A DNA stretch of 64,000 nt, taken from CAZNSX01 sp964575845 (GTDB lineage Bacteria > UBA8248 > CAZNSX01). Positions 8,176-17,031 of this stretch are shown one piece after another; the first letter of the stretch is position 1; every line of letters starts with the position of its first letter. The position numbers were made by a program, and so were the translations under genes. Below the pieces are notes generated by a model. That model worked only from the letters and a program-made list of their open reading frames with translations, was not told the DNA's origin and ran no database searches. Location of the stretch: the NCBI GenBank assembly GCA_964575845.1, contig CAZNSX010000003.1:248001-312000 (forward strand), given 5' to 3'.

Positions 8176-10395
8176 ATGGCCAGGGAATCTAGGCCTGGGG
8201 GAGGGGGCTTGCATTGGGCCGAGGTGGGTGGAATTCTCATTCTTGCCCTTTTCGTTTTCCTCTGTCTAGCGCTCCTGAGCTTCGATCCTATTGACCCCTC
8301 TTTCAACCGAAGTGTATCCGCAGGCTACCGCGTAAGGAATCTGGCAGGCCCGGCTGGCTCCTACACGGCCGACCTCCTCATCCAGAGCCTGGGCTCAGGA
8401 GCGGTTGCAATTCCATTCTTTGCCTTTCTCATCGGCATGGGGCTTCTGCTGGGTAGAGGCCTCTCTCCATTCAGGGTAAGGCACGTGGGCATAATTCTAC
8501 TTTTCCTCTCCCTCCTCTCCATGCTCTCCATGCTCTTTAGAGGGGACCCCCTTTTCGGGGGGAGAATAAATGCCGGGGGGCTTCTTGGCCTTAGCCTTTC
8601 ATCCCTCTTGGAGTTTTATTTCAACCCCGCAGGAGCTTTTCTGGTTCTGGGTGCGGCTATTCTGATATCCTTTTTCCTTGCCCTCAGGTTATCGCCCCTG
8701 TTTTTACTGAATAAAGTTAAACATATGCTTAAGCTTCTGGGGCTAATCTTTCTGAAATTTTTAGGCTTGCTTTTTTCCATTAGAAAGGCTCCCCCCGCCC
8801 CTGCGCCGGCCCTAGAGAGGAGAGAGGAGCCCCTGCTCACTCCGCTCGCGCCGGAAGTGCTGCAAGAGCCTCCTCTCGCCGAGCCCAGGCTCGAGAGAGC
8901 CCGCACGCGCGCCCCAGGCCGGACTCCTTCTTCCTACAGGCTCCCCTCTCTGGACCTACTTGAGAGTCCTCCCAGGGTAAATGAAAGGGCTGACGAGGCG
9001 GAGCTCAAGGAGAGGGCTTCCCTTCTTGAGGTCAAGCTCAGGGACTATGGTGTAGAGGGCAAGGTGGCGGCCGTGCGGCCAGGGCCTGTTGTTACCTTAT
9101 ATGAGTTTGCCCCGGCCTCAGGGGTGAAGGTGAGCCGCATAGTTAACCTTTCGGACGACCTGGCGCTGGCCATGCGGGCGCTTTCTGTGAGGATCGTGGC
9201 CCCCGTTCCCGGGAAGGCGGTGGTGGGAATAGAGATTCCAAACCAAACCCGAAAACCCGTGCTCTTGCGGGAGGTCCTCTCCTCAGAGGCCTTCCAGACC
9301 GCCGAGAGCAAGCTGACCCTGGGTCTGGGGAAAGACATGCTGGGGAGGCCTGCGGTGGCTGACCTCGCTCAGATCCCTCATCTCCTCATTGCGGGTGCCA
9401 CCGGCTCCGGGAAAAGTGTGGGCGTAAACGCCATGGTCTCCAGCCTCCTTTTCCGGGCTGCGCCCAAGGAGGTCAAGTTCCTCATGATAGACCCCAAGAT
9501 GCTGGAGCTGTCGGCCTGGGACGGAGTCCCTCACCTTCTCGTACCCGTCGTCACCAACCCCAAGAAGGCGGCTAAGGGGCTGAGGGGGGTGGTGGCCGAG
9601 ATGGAGCGCCGGCACAGGCTTCTGACCGAAAAAGGCGTGAGGAACCTTGAGGGCTATAACTCACTTCTCGCCATGGAGATGGGCCCCGAGAAGACACGGG
9701 CTGAGCTCTCAAGGATAGGGTCTGGGGGAGGAGAGGAATACTTCCTCCCCTTCATAGTGGTCGTGATAGATGAGCTCGCGGACCTGATGCTCGTCTCATC
9801 CCGGGAGGTGGAAGATTCGCTGACGCGACTGGCGCAGATGGGTCGGGCCTCGGGCATTCACCTGCTGGTGGCCACCCAGAGGCCTTCGGTGGATGTGTTG
9901 ACGGGGCTCATCAAGGCTAACTTCCCCGCCCGGATATCTTTTCATGTAAGCAGCCGGACGGATTCCCGCACCATCTTGGACGCGAACGGTGCCGAGCGCC
10001 TCCTTGGCAGAGGGGATATGCTGTTCCTGAGAGCTGGTACCTCCCGCCTTGAGCGGATCCACGGGGCGTTTGTCTCGGAGCGGGAGCTCAAGGGGCTTGC
10101 CGAATTCTGGCGGAAGCAGGATGAGCCGGTTTATGATGAGAGCCTCTTCTTGGCTCCCCACGTGGAAGAAGAAGAGGACTTTGAGGACGATGCGGACGAG
10201 AGGTATTCCGAGGCCATCGAGCTTGTGGGCCGGACGGGGGAGGTATCCATCAGTATGCTCCAGCGCCGCCTCCGGGTCGGCTACAACAGGGCGGCCCGGA
10301 TGATAGAGAGGATGGAGAGGGAGGGAATCGTGGGACCCTCGGACGGGGTGAAGCGCCGGGAGGTCTTCCTGCGTGAGATCCCGCGCGATGAATAG
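8176..10395 (+). CDS. ftsK: DNA translocase FtsK/SpoIIIE
   Basis: From ATG 8176 the protein has 739 residues. Four hydrophobic segments lie in the first 190 residues, then a Pro/Glu/Arg-rich linker, then the alpha/beta motor with Walker A GATGSGKSVGVNAM (about residue 406) and Walker B IVVVIDELADLM (about 527). The C-terminal winged-helix gamma domain (GEVSISMLQRRLRVGYNRA) reads KOPS-type sites. It moves chromosome termini through the closing septum. The frame is open back to 8044, but that part crosses the REP-like hairpin and is not FtsK-like, so I prefer 8176. Its stop overlaps the neuB start. Confidence 0.95.
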   Translation: MARESRPGGGGLHWAEVGGILILALFVFLCLALLSFDPIDPSFNRSVSAGYRVRNLAGPAGSYTADLLIQSLGSGAVAIPFFAFLIGMGLLLGRGLSPFRVRHVGIILLFLSLLSMLSMLFRGDPLFGGRINAGGLLGLSLSSLLEFYFNPAGAFLVLGAAILISFFLALRLSPLFLLNKVKHMLKLLGLIFLKFLGLLFSIRKAPPAPAPALERREEPLLTPLAPEVLQEPPLAEPRLERARTRAPGRTPSSYRLPSLDLLESPPRVNERADEAELKERASLLEVKLRDYGVEGKVAAVRPGPVVTLYEFAPASGVKVSRIVNLSDDLALAMRALSVRIVAPVPGKAVVGIEIPNQTRKPVLLREVLSSEAFQTAESKLTLGLGKDMLGRPAVADLAQIPHLLIAGATGSGKSVGVNAMVSSLLFRAAPKEVKFLMIDPKMLELSAWDGVPHLLVPVVTNPKKAAKGLRGVVAEMERRHRLLTEKGVRNLEGYNSLLAMEMGPEKTRAELSRIGSGGGEEYFLPFIVVVIDELADLMLVSSREVEDSLTRLAQMGRASGIHLLVATQRPSVDVLTGLIKANFPARISFHVSSRTDSRTILDANGAERLLGRGDMLFLRAGTSRLERIHGAFVSERELKGLAEFWRKQDEPVYDESLFLAPHVEEEEDFEDDADERYSEAIELVGRTGEVSISMLQRRLRVGYNRAARMIERMEREGIVGPSDGVKRREVFLREIPRDE

Positions 10396-11446
10396 GCCCC
10401 TCCAGCAAAGGGTGAAGGTCGGGCCAAGGCTCGTGGGCGAGGGAAGGCCCGTCTTCATCGTGGCGGAAGTCGGGGTCAACCATAATGGTTCCCTGGCTCT
10501 GGCCCGTGCTCTCGTGGATTCGGCGGCGGTGAGTGGGGCGGATGCTGTGAAGTTCCAGAGTTTTAGCGCTGAGAAGCTCGTGAGTGCCTGGGCCCCCCTC
10601 GCCCCTTACCAGAGGGATGAAGGGAAAGGGCGTCAGCGGGAGATGCTTAGGGCACTTGAGCTCGGCGAAAGGGAGCATCGGCAACTCAAGGGGAGGTGTG
10701 AGAGGCGCGGGGTTCTTTTTCTCTCCACCCCTTACGATGAGGAGAGTGCCGACTTCCTCGAAAGTCTCTCGGTTCCGGCTTATAAGGTGGGCTCCGGGGA
10801 GCTCACAAATCTCCCCTTCTTGCGCTATCTCGCCCGCAAGGGAAAGCCGCTCATAGTTTCGACAGGCATGGCCGAAGAGGAGGAAGTGGCCGAAGCCCTT
10901 GAGACCATATATGGGGCGCGGAACAGAAAGGTTATTCTCCTTCACTGCACGTCAAGCTATCCGACGGAAGTCTCTGATGCCCACCTGCGCGCGATCCCGT
11001 TCCTAAGGGAGCGCTTCGGGCATCCGGTGGGCTTCTCCGACCATACCCTAGGACCGGTCGCGGCGATTGGGGCTGTGGCCCTGGGGGCCTGCCTCGTGGA
11101 GAAGCACTTCACCCTGGATAGAAACCTCCCCGGCCCGGACCATAAGGCATCCATAGAGCCTGAAGGCATGAGAGCCATGGTCCTCGGGATAAGGGAGGTG
11201 GAGGCGGCCCTGGGTGAAGGGAGAAAACGCCCCCGGAGGGCGGAGAGGAGTCTCAGGCTCTTGGCCCGAAGAAGTATCGTGGCCGCCTCTCCCATACCCA
11301 GGGGAAGCGTGATTGAGGAGCGGATGCTCACGCTTAAGCGGCCGGCCTCAGGGCTTCCGCCCCGGGAGCTTCCCCGGGTTCTCGGAAGGCGAGCCCGGCG
11401 GTATATAGCGGCCGAAGAGGCCCTCAGCTGGGATATGCTTTCATGA
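10388..11446 (+). CDS. neuB: N-acetylneuraminate (or legionaminate/pseudaminate) synthase NeuB
   Basis: This 352-residue enzyme joins a NeuB TIM barrel to a C-terminal antifreeze-like SAF domain (about residues 285-350). The barrel shows FIVAEVGVNHNGSLALARAL, DAVKFQSF, STPYDEESADFLE, YKVGSGELTNLPFL and GFSDHT with the metal/PEP ligands. It condenses phosphoenolpyruvate with a six-carbon amino sugar to give a nonulosonic acid. The ATG at 10388 overlaps the ftsK stop by eight bases and TGA overlaps the neuC ATG, so neuBCD are coupled. No cytidylyltransferase (NeuA) is present in the window, so the final sugar cannot be named. Confidence 0.92.
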   Translation: MNRPLQQRVKVGPRLVGEGRPVFIVAEVGVNHNGSLALARALVDSAAVSGADAVKFQSFSAEKLVSAWAPLAPYQRDEGKGRQREMLRALELGEREHRQLKGRCERRGVLFLSTPYDEESADFLESLSVPAYKVGSGELTNLPFLRYLARKGKPLIVSTGMAEEEEVAEALETIYGARNRKVILLHCTSSYPTEVSDAHLRAIPFLRERFGHPVGFSDHTLGPVAAIGAVALGACLVEKHFTLDRNLPGPDHKASIEPEGMRAMVLGIREVEAALGEGRKRPRRAERSLRLLARRSIVAASPIPRGSVIEERMLTLKRPASGLPPRELPRVLGRRARRYIAAEEALSWDMLS

Positions 11447-12600
11447 AGGGGAAGAGCAGGAAGGTCTGCGTCATAACCGGGACCCGGGCGGAGTACGGCC
11501 TGCTTAAGCCCATCCTCGAGAGAATAAGAAGCTCCCGCAGCCTGCGGCTTTCCCTTATCGCCACAGGGATGCATCTTGCCCGCGAGTTCGGGAACACGGT
11601 TGAGCTCATACTCGCCGACGGGTTTCCCGTGGACGCCCGTGTGGATATGCTCTTGAGCGGTGACACTCCCCAGGCCATGGCCAAGAGCCTGGGGGTCGGC
11701 ATCTACGGCATAGCGCAGGCACTCGAGGAGATAAAGCCCGAGGTTGTTCTGGTACTGGGGGATAGGGTGGAGGCTCTGGCTGGGGCCTCAGCCGGTTTTC
11801 TCTCGGGCCTGGCTGTGGCTCATGTTCACGGGGGAGATGTGGCGAGGGGCCTCGATGAACCCATGCGCCACGCCATAACCAAGCTCTCCCACCTCCACTT
11901 TGCCGCCACCTCCAAGAGCAGGGAGCGCCTCATAAAGATGGGCGAGCGACCCGAGCATGTCTTTCAGGTCGGGGCGCCGGGGCTTGATGTGATCCTCAAG
12001 GAGCGTCTCCTCTCACAGCGCGAGGTGAGGCGTCGATTCGGCCTCAAGCCCCATGAGCGTCCCCTCTTGGTAGTGCAGCACCCCCTGACGACCGAGCCCG
12101 ACCGGGCGAGAGACCAGATGCTCATAACCCTGGGGGCCATAAAAAGCCTGGGAGAGAGAACCTTTCTCATCTATCCCAACGCCGATGCAGGTGGAAGGGC
12201 CATGATCGAGGCCATAAGGGAGCATGAGGGCCTTCCCTTTCTCACCACCTTCGTGAACCTCCCGAGGCGGGAATATCTCTCGCTGCTCAAAATGGCAAGG
12301 GTTCTTGTGGGAAACTCAAGCTCGGGCATCATCGAGGCCCCCGCCTTCAGGATTCCCGCGGTCAACATCGGGGAGCGCCAGGCGGGAAGGGAGCGCAGCA
12401 CTAACATCATTGATGTTCCCCACCGGGAGGAAGAAATCCTCAGGGCCATCCGTAAGGCCGCCCGAGACAGAGCTTTTCTCAAGAGAGTAGAGACCTGCCA
12501 TAACCCCTATGGTGACGGCAGGGCGGGGGAGAGAATCGCCCGCATTCTCAAGCGGGTATCCCTCGATGAGAGCCTTCTCGCCAAAAGCCTCACCTATTGA
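11443..12600 (+). CDS. neuC: UDP-GlcNAc 2-epimerase (hydrolysing), NeuC/LegG type
   Basis: This 385-residue GT-B-fold epimerase begins KVCVITGTRAEYGLLKPIL. It carries the family motifs GDRVEALAGA, HVHGGDVARGLDEPMRHAI and NSSSGIIEAP that bind the UDP/GDP-sugar. NeuC converts UDP-GlcNAc to ManNAc plus UDP; the close LegG acts on the diacetyl sugar for legionaminic acid. Start and neuB stop share ATGA. The next gene, neuD, begins five bases after its stop. Confidence 0.92.
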   Translation: MKGKSRKVCVITGTRAEYGLLKPILERIRSSRSLRLSLIATGMHLAREFGNTVELILADGFPVDARVDMLLSGDTPQAMAKSLGVGIYGIAQALEEIKPEVVLVLGDRVEALAGASAGFLSGLAVAHVHGGDVARGLDEPMRHAITKLSHLHFAATSKSRERLIKMGERPEHVFQVGAPGLDVILKERLLSQREVRRRFGLKPHERPLLVVQHPLTTEPDRARDQMLITLGAIKSLGERTFLIYPNADAGGRAMIEAIREHEGLPFLTTFVNLPRREYLSLLKMARVLVGNSSSGIIEAPAFRIPAVNIGERQAGRERSTNIIDVPHREEEILRAIRKAARDRAFLKRVETCHNPYGDGRAGERIARILKRVSLDESLLAKSLTY

Positions 12601-12604
12601 AAAG

Positions 12605-13237
12605 ATGAAGCGAACTCTCATCTACGGGGCTGGCGGGCACGCCAAGGTGGTCTTCGATATCCTGAGAGCCATGGAAGGGTGGGAGGTGGGGGCCTTCCTG
12701 GATGACGGGCCTCGAAAGGGCTCTACCTTTCTGGGGCTTCCGGTGCTCCCGGGAGAGGCGCTCCAGGAGCTGAAAAGGGAGGGATTCCTCTGGGGCATCG
12801 TTGCGGTTGGGGATAACCGGATGCGTCTTGAGCTGGCAGAGCACCTCAAGAGGTCGGGCCTCAGGCTGGCCAGGGCGATCCATCCCCGGAGCAGTGTGGC
12901 TCCCGCGGTGGAGGTGGGAGCGGGGAGCTGCCTCATGGCGGGGGCTGTGGTCAATATCGGCTCCCGCCTGGGTCCCAATGTCATCATCAACACCGGAGCC
13001 ACCGTTGACCACGACTGCATCATAGGCGCGGGAGTTCATGTCTCCCCCGGGGCTCACCTGGCGGGAGGGGTAGGGGTGGGAAAGGGGGCGCAACTCGGCG
13101 TAGGGTCCTGCGTGGCGCCGGGCGTGAAGATAGGGGCCTGGGCTCTTGTGGGAGCAGGAGCCGCTGTGGTGAGGGATATACCGCGAGGGGTCGTGGCCAC
13201 GGGGGTGCCGGCCCGGGTGGCGAGAAAGCTAAGGTAG
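12605..13237 (+). CDS. neuD: Sialic-acid-type O-acyltransferase NeuD family (left-handed beta helix)
   Basis: The 210-residue protein begins KRTLIYGAGGHAKVVFDIL, a Rossmann-like PglD-N domain. It then runs into hexapeptide repeats (about residues 95-200, e.g. VNIGSRLGPNVIINTGATVD with HDCIIGAGVHVSPGAHL) that form the acetyl-CoA-binding beta helix. The catalytic His is likely in the HDC stretch. It probably N- or O-acetylates the sugar made by NeuB/NeuC. The ATG at 12605 is chosen over the longer open frame because it matches the family start and lies just after neuC. Confidence 0.9.
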   Translation: MKRTLIYGAGGHAKVVFDILRAMEGWEVGAFLDDGPRKGSTFLGLPVLPGEALQELKREGFLWGIVAVGDNRMRLELAEHLKRSGLRLARAIHPRSSVAPAVEVGAGSCLMAGAVVNIGSRLGPNVIINTGATVDHDCIIGAGVHVSPGAHLAGGVGVGKGAQLGVGSCVAPGVKIGAWALVGAGAAVVRDIPRGVVATGVPARVARKLR

Positions 13238-13278
13238 AGGACGTCTCAAGCCAAAGCGAATTCCCAAGGAGGGAGTCT

Positions 13279-13725
13279 TTGGAAGAGGGGAAGCTGGAGA
13301 GGGCCCTGGTGGAGGGCCTTGAGAAGGCCCTTTCGCACTATGAAGAGCTCAAGGCCGTATGCCTCAGGCAGAGGGAGTTCCTCGGAGGGGAGCGGATAGA
13401 AGGGCTCGAAGGCCTTCTTAAAGAAAAGGAAGCCCTCGTTGAGGCTATCTCTCAGGGCTCAGCGGCTCTCGTGCCCCTCTGGGAGCGCCTCAGGGATAAG
13501 GGGGAGGAGGGAAGAAGGCACGAGAGGGTGGGAGACCTTCTGGCCGAGCTCTCAAGGAGGCTGGAGGAAATCAAAGCCCTTGAGGAAGAGAGTGGCGAGC
13601 TCCTTAAGGAGAAGGGGGCTTCCCTGAAAAGAAGCCTGAGACACCTGCTGCGCTCCGGGAGGGTTATCAAGGGGTATGCCCCTTCTCATCCCAAAAGGCC
13701 GCGCTTTATCGACAGGCGGGGCTGA
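13279..13725 (+). CDS. FlgN-like coiled-coil protein
   Basis: This 148-residue charged, all-helical protein has long heptad-like stretches (LEKALSHYEELKAVCLRQ, EGLLKEKEALVEAI) in the arrangement seen in FlgN flagellar export chaperones. The TTG start follows a strong AGGAGG six bases away. It comes 41 bases after neuD. That is suggestive because nonulosonic acids often decorate flagellin, but no other flagellar gene is in the window. Family assignment is from pattern only; it could be an unrelated coiled-coil protein. Confidence 0.5.
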   Translation: MEEGKLERALVEGLEKALSHYEELKAVCLRQREFLGGERIEGLEGLLKEKEALVEAISQGSAALVPLWERLRDKGEEGRRHERVGDLLAELSRRLEEIKALEEESGELLKEKGASLKRSLRHLLRSGRVIKGYAPSHPKRPRFIDRRG

Positions 13726-13851
13726 GGTGCCAAATTCGCGCTTGAAATAAGGCGCCTCCTCCATTAGTTTATCTATGTAGCAGGCTCCTGCGGATGAGCA
13801 GGGGATTTTAAGCTGATTTAAGGGTCGCCCATGGTTTTGGGAGGTGTCTTG

Positions 13852-14178
13852 ATGGCTGGAGAGATTCTTGAGCTCACGGACGATAATTTCGAGCAGGAGG
13901 TCATATCTTTGGATGGTCCCTCCCTTGTGGACTTCTGGGCGGCCTGGTGTGCCCCCTGCAAGATGATCGCTCCCATCGTGGAGGAGCTGGCGGGAGAGTA
14001 CACGGGGAAGCTCAAGGTGGCGAAGCTCAACGTGGATGATAACCCGAAGACGGCCTCCCGCTTCGGCATTCGAGGAATTCCCACCTTGCTCCTCTTCAAG
14101 AAGGGCGAGGTGGTGGAACAGTTTGTGGGCGTCCAGAGAAAGGAAGAGATAAAGAGGGCCATCGAGAGCGCTCTTTAG
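13852..14178 (+). CDS. trxA: Thioredoxin
   Basis: This 108-residue thioredoxin has the redox site FWAAWCAPCKMIAP (CAPC, one residue different from the usual CGPC), the buried Asp region and the cis-proline loop GIRGIPTLLLFKKGE. It reduces protein disulfides in the cytoplasm. The ATG at 13852 follows GGGAGGTG; an upstream in-frame start at 13831 would add seven residues without support. It has no clear operon partner. Confidence 0.95.
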   Translation: MAGEILELTDDNFEQEVISLDGPSLVDFWAAWCAPCKMIAPIVEELAGEYTGKLKVAKLNVDDNPKTASRFGIRGIPTLLLFKKGEVVEQFVGVQRKEEIKRAIESAL

Positions 14179-14643
14179 TAGCATAGAAGGCCCCGTGGGG
14201 CCGGAGAGAGAAAGGACCCTTCGGGGTATCCCCCCCCGCTTTTCCTTTTCCAAAAGGATCTCGTGGTGCTTCATGCCAGGGCCTGGAGTTCATGCTAGAA
14301 GGCCCATCCATCCCATCCCTTGCCGGTCAAAGTGCTATCTCTTGGCTTTTTTCCCCTCCATAGTGCAGCGGGGACCATGCACCCTTCTTTCTTATCCCCC
14401 TTAAGGGGGCTCTCACCGATTTTCCCCCTTGCCCTTGAGCTCCCCTGGCCGAAGAACTCTTTGATGTCATGCGACTTGGGAAGCCATCTTCAGCAGAAGC
14501 TACCCAAGTCACCTTTAAGCTCGTCCCCAGAGGGAGACGCTTATGGGGGAGGGGTCTTAGGAGGCGGGAAGGGCGTTAATCGAGTTTGAATAGCCCCGCT
14601 CTCTTGATATAGTTCAGAAACATCCCTTTTTGAGGGTCATCCC
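14179..14643. other. Intergenic region without a recognisable gene
   Basis: These 465 bases between thioredoxin and the EamA transporter hold only short, unconvincing frames. There is a GC-rich hairpin (GGCCCC-GT-GGGGCC, 14189-14202) just after trxA without a T-run, a perfect 14-base palindrome CCCCCTTAAGGGGG at 14396-14409, and a promoter at 14586-14613. Confidence 0.6.
14586..14613 (+). promoter_or_regulatory. Likely sigma70 promoter for the EamA transporter
   Basis: TTGAAT (14586-14591), a 16-base spacer and TATAGT (14608-14613) lie 30 bases before the ATG at 14644. Confidence 0.5.
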
Positions 14644-15507
14644 ATGCCGAAGGCACCCAGGGAAACCTTTCTCTATCTGGCAATAGGGGTCTTTGCCATC
14701 TCCTGGGCTGCCCCCCTCATCCGGCTTTGCGAAGCGCCCCCCTTGGCGATAGCGACCTATCGCATGGGCTTCTCGGCTCTGCTCCTTCTCCCCCTTGCCA
14801 TCAAGGATTGCCTGAGGGAGCTCAAGCCGCGAGGGGTCCTTACTCTTTTCCTCCCCGGCGCCTTCCTGGGGCTTCACTTCGCCCTCTGGGTCAGCTCCCT
14901 CAGCTACACCTCTGTAGCGAGCTCGGTCATCCTCGTCACGACTAACCCCATCTTCGTGGGCTTTCTGTCTTTCTTCCTCCTGGGGGAGAAGATGACGAAG
15001 CCCCTCATTCTGGGAACGGCCCTCGCCATTGGGGGGGGGATAACAGTGGGGGTCGGGGATTTCAGAGAGGGCGGGGGGCTCCTTCTCGGTAATGGACTCG
15101 CGCTCGCCGGAGCTCTCATGATGAGCTGCTATCTCGTGGCGGGAAGGACCTTTAGGGAGAGGGCAAGCCTCCTCACCTATGTCTTCGTCGTTTACGGCGC
15201 GGCCGCCCTCCTTCTCCTCTTGCTGTCGGCCCTCCTGGGGGAGCCCCTGAGGGGTTTTCCTCCCACGACCTGGGTCCTCTTTATCCTTCTTGCTCTCGTG
15301 CCCACCCTGGTGGGCCACTCGACCATAAACTGGGCCGTTCGCCATCTGAGTACTCCCGTGGTGGCGCTGGCCATTGTGGGTGAGCCCGTGCTGGCCTCCC
15401 TTCTGGCATACCTGGTTCTTGGAGAGGCGCTCACCTGGGCGCGGGTGGTGGGTGGGGGCGTGATCCTTGCGGGTGTCTACCTGGGCATCTTCCGCCGGGG
15501 AGGATGA
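14644..15507 (+). CDS. EamA/DMT-family transporter
   Basis: This 287-residue protein has ten predicted membrane segments arranged as two EamA repeats (about residues 5-135 and 150-285). Typical DMT features are the early RLCEAPPLAIATYRM motif and the ends YTSVASSVILVTTNPIFVG and PVVALAIVGEPVLASLLAYL. The family exports or imports amino acids, nucleotides and other small solutes across the inner membrane; the substrate is not predictable. ATG 14644 is preceded by GAGGGT. It converges on the molybdenum hydroxylase genes with a single base between stops. Confidence 0.88.
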   Translation: MPKAPRETFLYLAIGVFAISWAAPLIRLCEAPPLAIATYRMGFSALLLLPLAIKDCLRELKPRGVLTLFLPGAFLGLHFALWVSSLSYTSVASSVILVTTNPIFVGFLSFFLLGEKMTKPLILGTALAIGGGITVGVGDFREGGGLLLGNGLALAGALMMSCYLVAGRTFRERASLLTYVFVVYGAAALLLLLLSALLGEPLRGFPPTTWVLFILLALVPTLVGHSTINWAVRHLSTPVVALAIVGEPVLASLLAYLVLGEALTWARVVGGGVILAGVYLGIFRRGG

Positions 15508-15508
15508 C

Positions 15509-15985
15509 CTAAGCGGGCCTCCCGCTCTCAGATGCGGCCATTATGGCTTGCACTATTTTTACATAACCCGTGCAGCGGCAGAGGTTTCCGCGGAGTGCTT
15601 CTCTGACTTCTCCCTCGGTGGGCTTTGGGTTTTCATCCAAGAGCGCCTTTGCCGTGAGAACCATCCCGGGCGTGCAGAACCCGCACTGTATGGCGCCGTG
15701 CTCGATGAAGGCCCTCTGAATCGGATGGAGCTCTCCCCCACGGGCCAGCCCCTCTATGGTTATGATCTCCCTTCCCTCCGCCTCAAGGGCGAGAGTGAGG
15801 CATGAGTAGATGGCCCTCCCGTCCATTATGACCGTGCAACTTCCACACTCGCCCGTCCCGTCGCAGCCCCTCTTGGCCCCTGTGTAATCAAGCTTTTCAC
15901 GGAGAACATCGAGCAGGACTGAATCGGGTTCCACAACGACCTCATTTGGGACCCCGTTCACGTTCAGAGTTATTATGCGCTTCAA
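15509..15985 (-). CDS. Molybdenum hydroxylase small subunit, two [2Fe-2S] clusters
   Basis: This 158-residue protein has the plant-type ferredoxin domain with Cys41, Cys47, Cys50 and Cys62. The helical domain carries CGFCTPG (Cys101, Cys104) and LCRCTGY (Cys136, Cys138). These pass electrons between the molybdenum centre and FAD in the xanthine dehydrogenase / CO dehydrogenase / hydroxybenzoyl-CoA reductase family. It is the last gene of the minus-strand trio and overlaps the FAD subunit by four bases. Confidence 0.93.
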   Translation of the reverse strand: MKRIITLNVNGVPNEVVVEPDSVLLDVLREKLDYTGAKRGCDGTGECGSCTVIMDGRAIYSCLTLALEAEGREIITIEGLARGGELHPIQRAFIEHGAIQCGFCTPGMVLTAKALLDENPKPTEGEVREALRGNLCRCTGYVKIVQAIMAASESGRPA

Positions 15986-17022
15986 GCTTCCGCCACCTCC
16001 TTCGCCCCGGCCCTGAAGAAGGCGAGCCTAAGGGCGTCCTCGACCATGGCCTCCGCCTTCCTCAGCTTGAAGCGACCGACTGGCCCGGTGGCCCGCGCCC
16101 CTTCGAGAGCGGATTGAGCCGCCCTCTCGATATTGCTGGTCGAGACCTTCTCGCCCCTGAGCTTCTCCTCGGCCCCCTTCGGCCTGAAAGGCACAGGAGC
16201 CACGCCCCCCAGGACCAGCCGAACCTCCTCACAGACTTCTTCCCGGGGGGCCAATTCAACAATGGCCGCAACGTTAATCGCCGCATGCGCGCGGAGGTCG
16301 GGGGAGTACTTCAGGTAGGAACTCCCCGCCACCTCCGGCGGGTCCGGCAGGATGAGTTCCGTGAGGATCTCATCGCGCCTGAGCGCGGTCTCAGCCGCGC
16401 CCAGGAAGAAATCATCAAGAGGGATGAGCCTCTCGCCTCCGGGGCCGGCCGCCTTCGCGCTCCCGCCCAGGGCTATGAGCGAGGTGGCCATATCAGAAGC
16501 CGTGGGTGCGATGCAGCCCTTGACGGCTTTGCCCAGGATGGAGTGCTGAAGGCCATCCTCCTTCACGGCGTGGCAGATGGCTCCCCCCCGCTTAAAGCAA
16601 GCCTCAAGCGAGTGCCTCATGAAATCGGTCACGTGGGATTGATTGTAATAGATACATTTCACGGTCTGGCGGATGTTCCCCCCGATGGTTCCGGCGTTTC
16701 TGACCTGCAAGGTTGCGAGCGATCTGGCCGCCTCGGAGAGGATGCGGTATCTCTCGCCCAGCGCGGGTGAGCGCTCGATTGTGCGCAGAAGCGTAAGGGC
16801 GCCGATTCTTAACCCTCCGCCTTCCATGTATTCGATGAAATCCAATCCCGGAATCCTCTTCAGGCTCACGAGGTATTTCGGGCCAAGGGCATGATGCCTG
16901 AGGTTTACGAGCAGCTCTGTGCCGCCAGCCAGAACCATCGCCTCCTCACCATATCTATCGAGAAGGGAGATGGCTTCTTCTACGGAGCCCGCAAATAAAT
17001 GCTCAAAGCGCATGGCTGACAC
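15982..17022 (-). CDS. Molybdenum hydroxylase FAD subunit with extra cysteine loop (HcrB-like)
   Basis: The 346-residue FAD-binding subunit has AGGTELLVNLRHHALGPKYL and TLQVRNAGTIGGNI for FAD. After that motif comes a loop with four cysteines at 123, 142, 150 and 170. From memory of the family, this resembles the beta subunit of Thauera 4-hydroxybenzoyl-CoA reductase, whose four cysteines in the same region hold an additional [4Fe-4S] cluster. Ordinary CoxM or XDH proteins lack the loop. This suggests a low-potential reductive enzyme acting on an aromatic or related CoA ester rather than a CO dehydrogenase. Stop and start overlap in the operon. Confidence 0.88.
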   Translation of the reverse strand: MSAMRFEHLFAGSVEEAISLLDRYGEEAMVLAGGTELLVNLRHHALGPKYLVSLKRIPGLDFIEYMEGGGLRIGALTLLRTIERSPALGERYRILSEAARSLATLQVRNAGTIGGNIRQTVKCIYYNQSHVTDFMRHSLEACFKRGGAICHAVKEDGLQHSILGKAVKGCIAPTASDMATSLIALGGSAKAAGPGGERLIPLDDFFLGAAETALRRDEILTELILPDPPEVAGSSYLKYSPDLRAHAAINVAAIVELAPREEVCEEVRLVLGGVAPVPFRPKGAEEKLRGEKVSTSNIERAAQSALEGARATGPVGRFKLRKAEAMVEDALRLAFFRAGAKEVAEA

Positions 17023-17031
17023 CCTGACTTT

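Noticed and set aside
14195..14589. Two short frames in the gap between trxA and the EamA gene
   Set aside because: No family features, no ribosome-binding sites, and compositional bias only.
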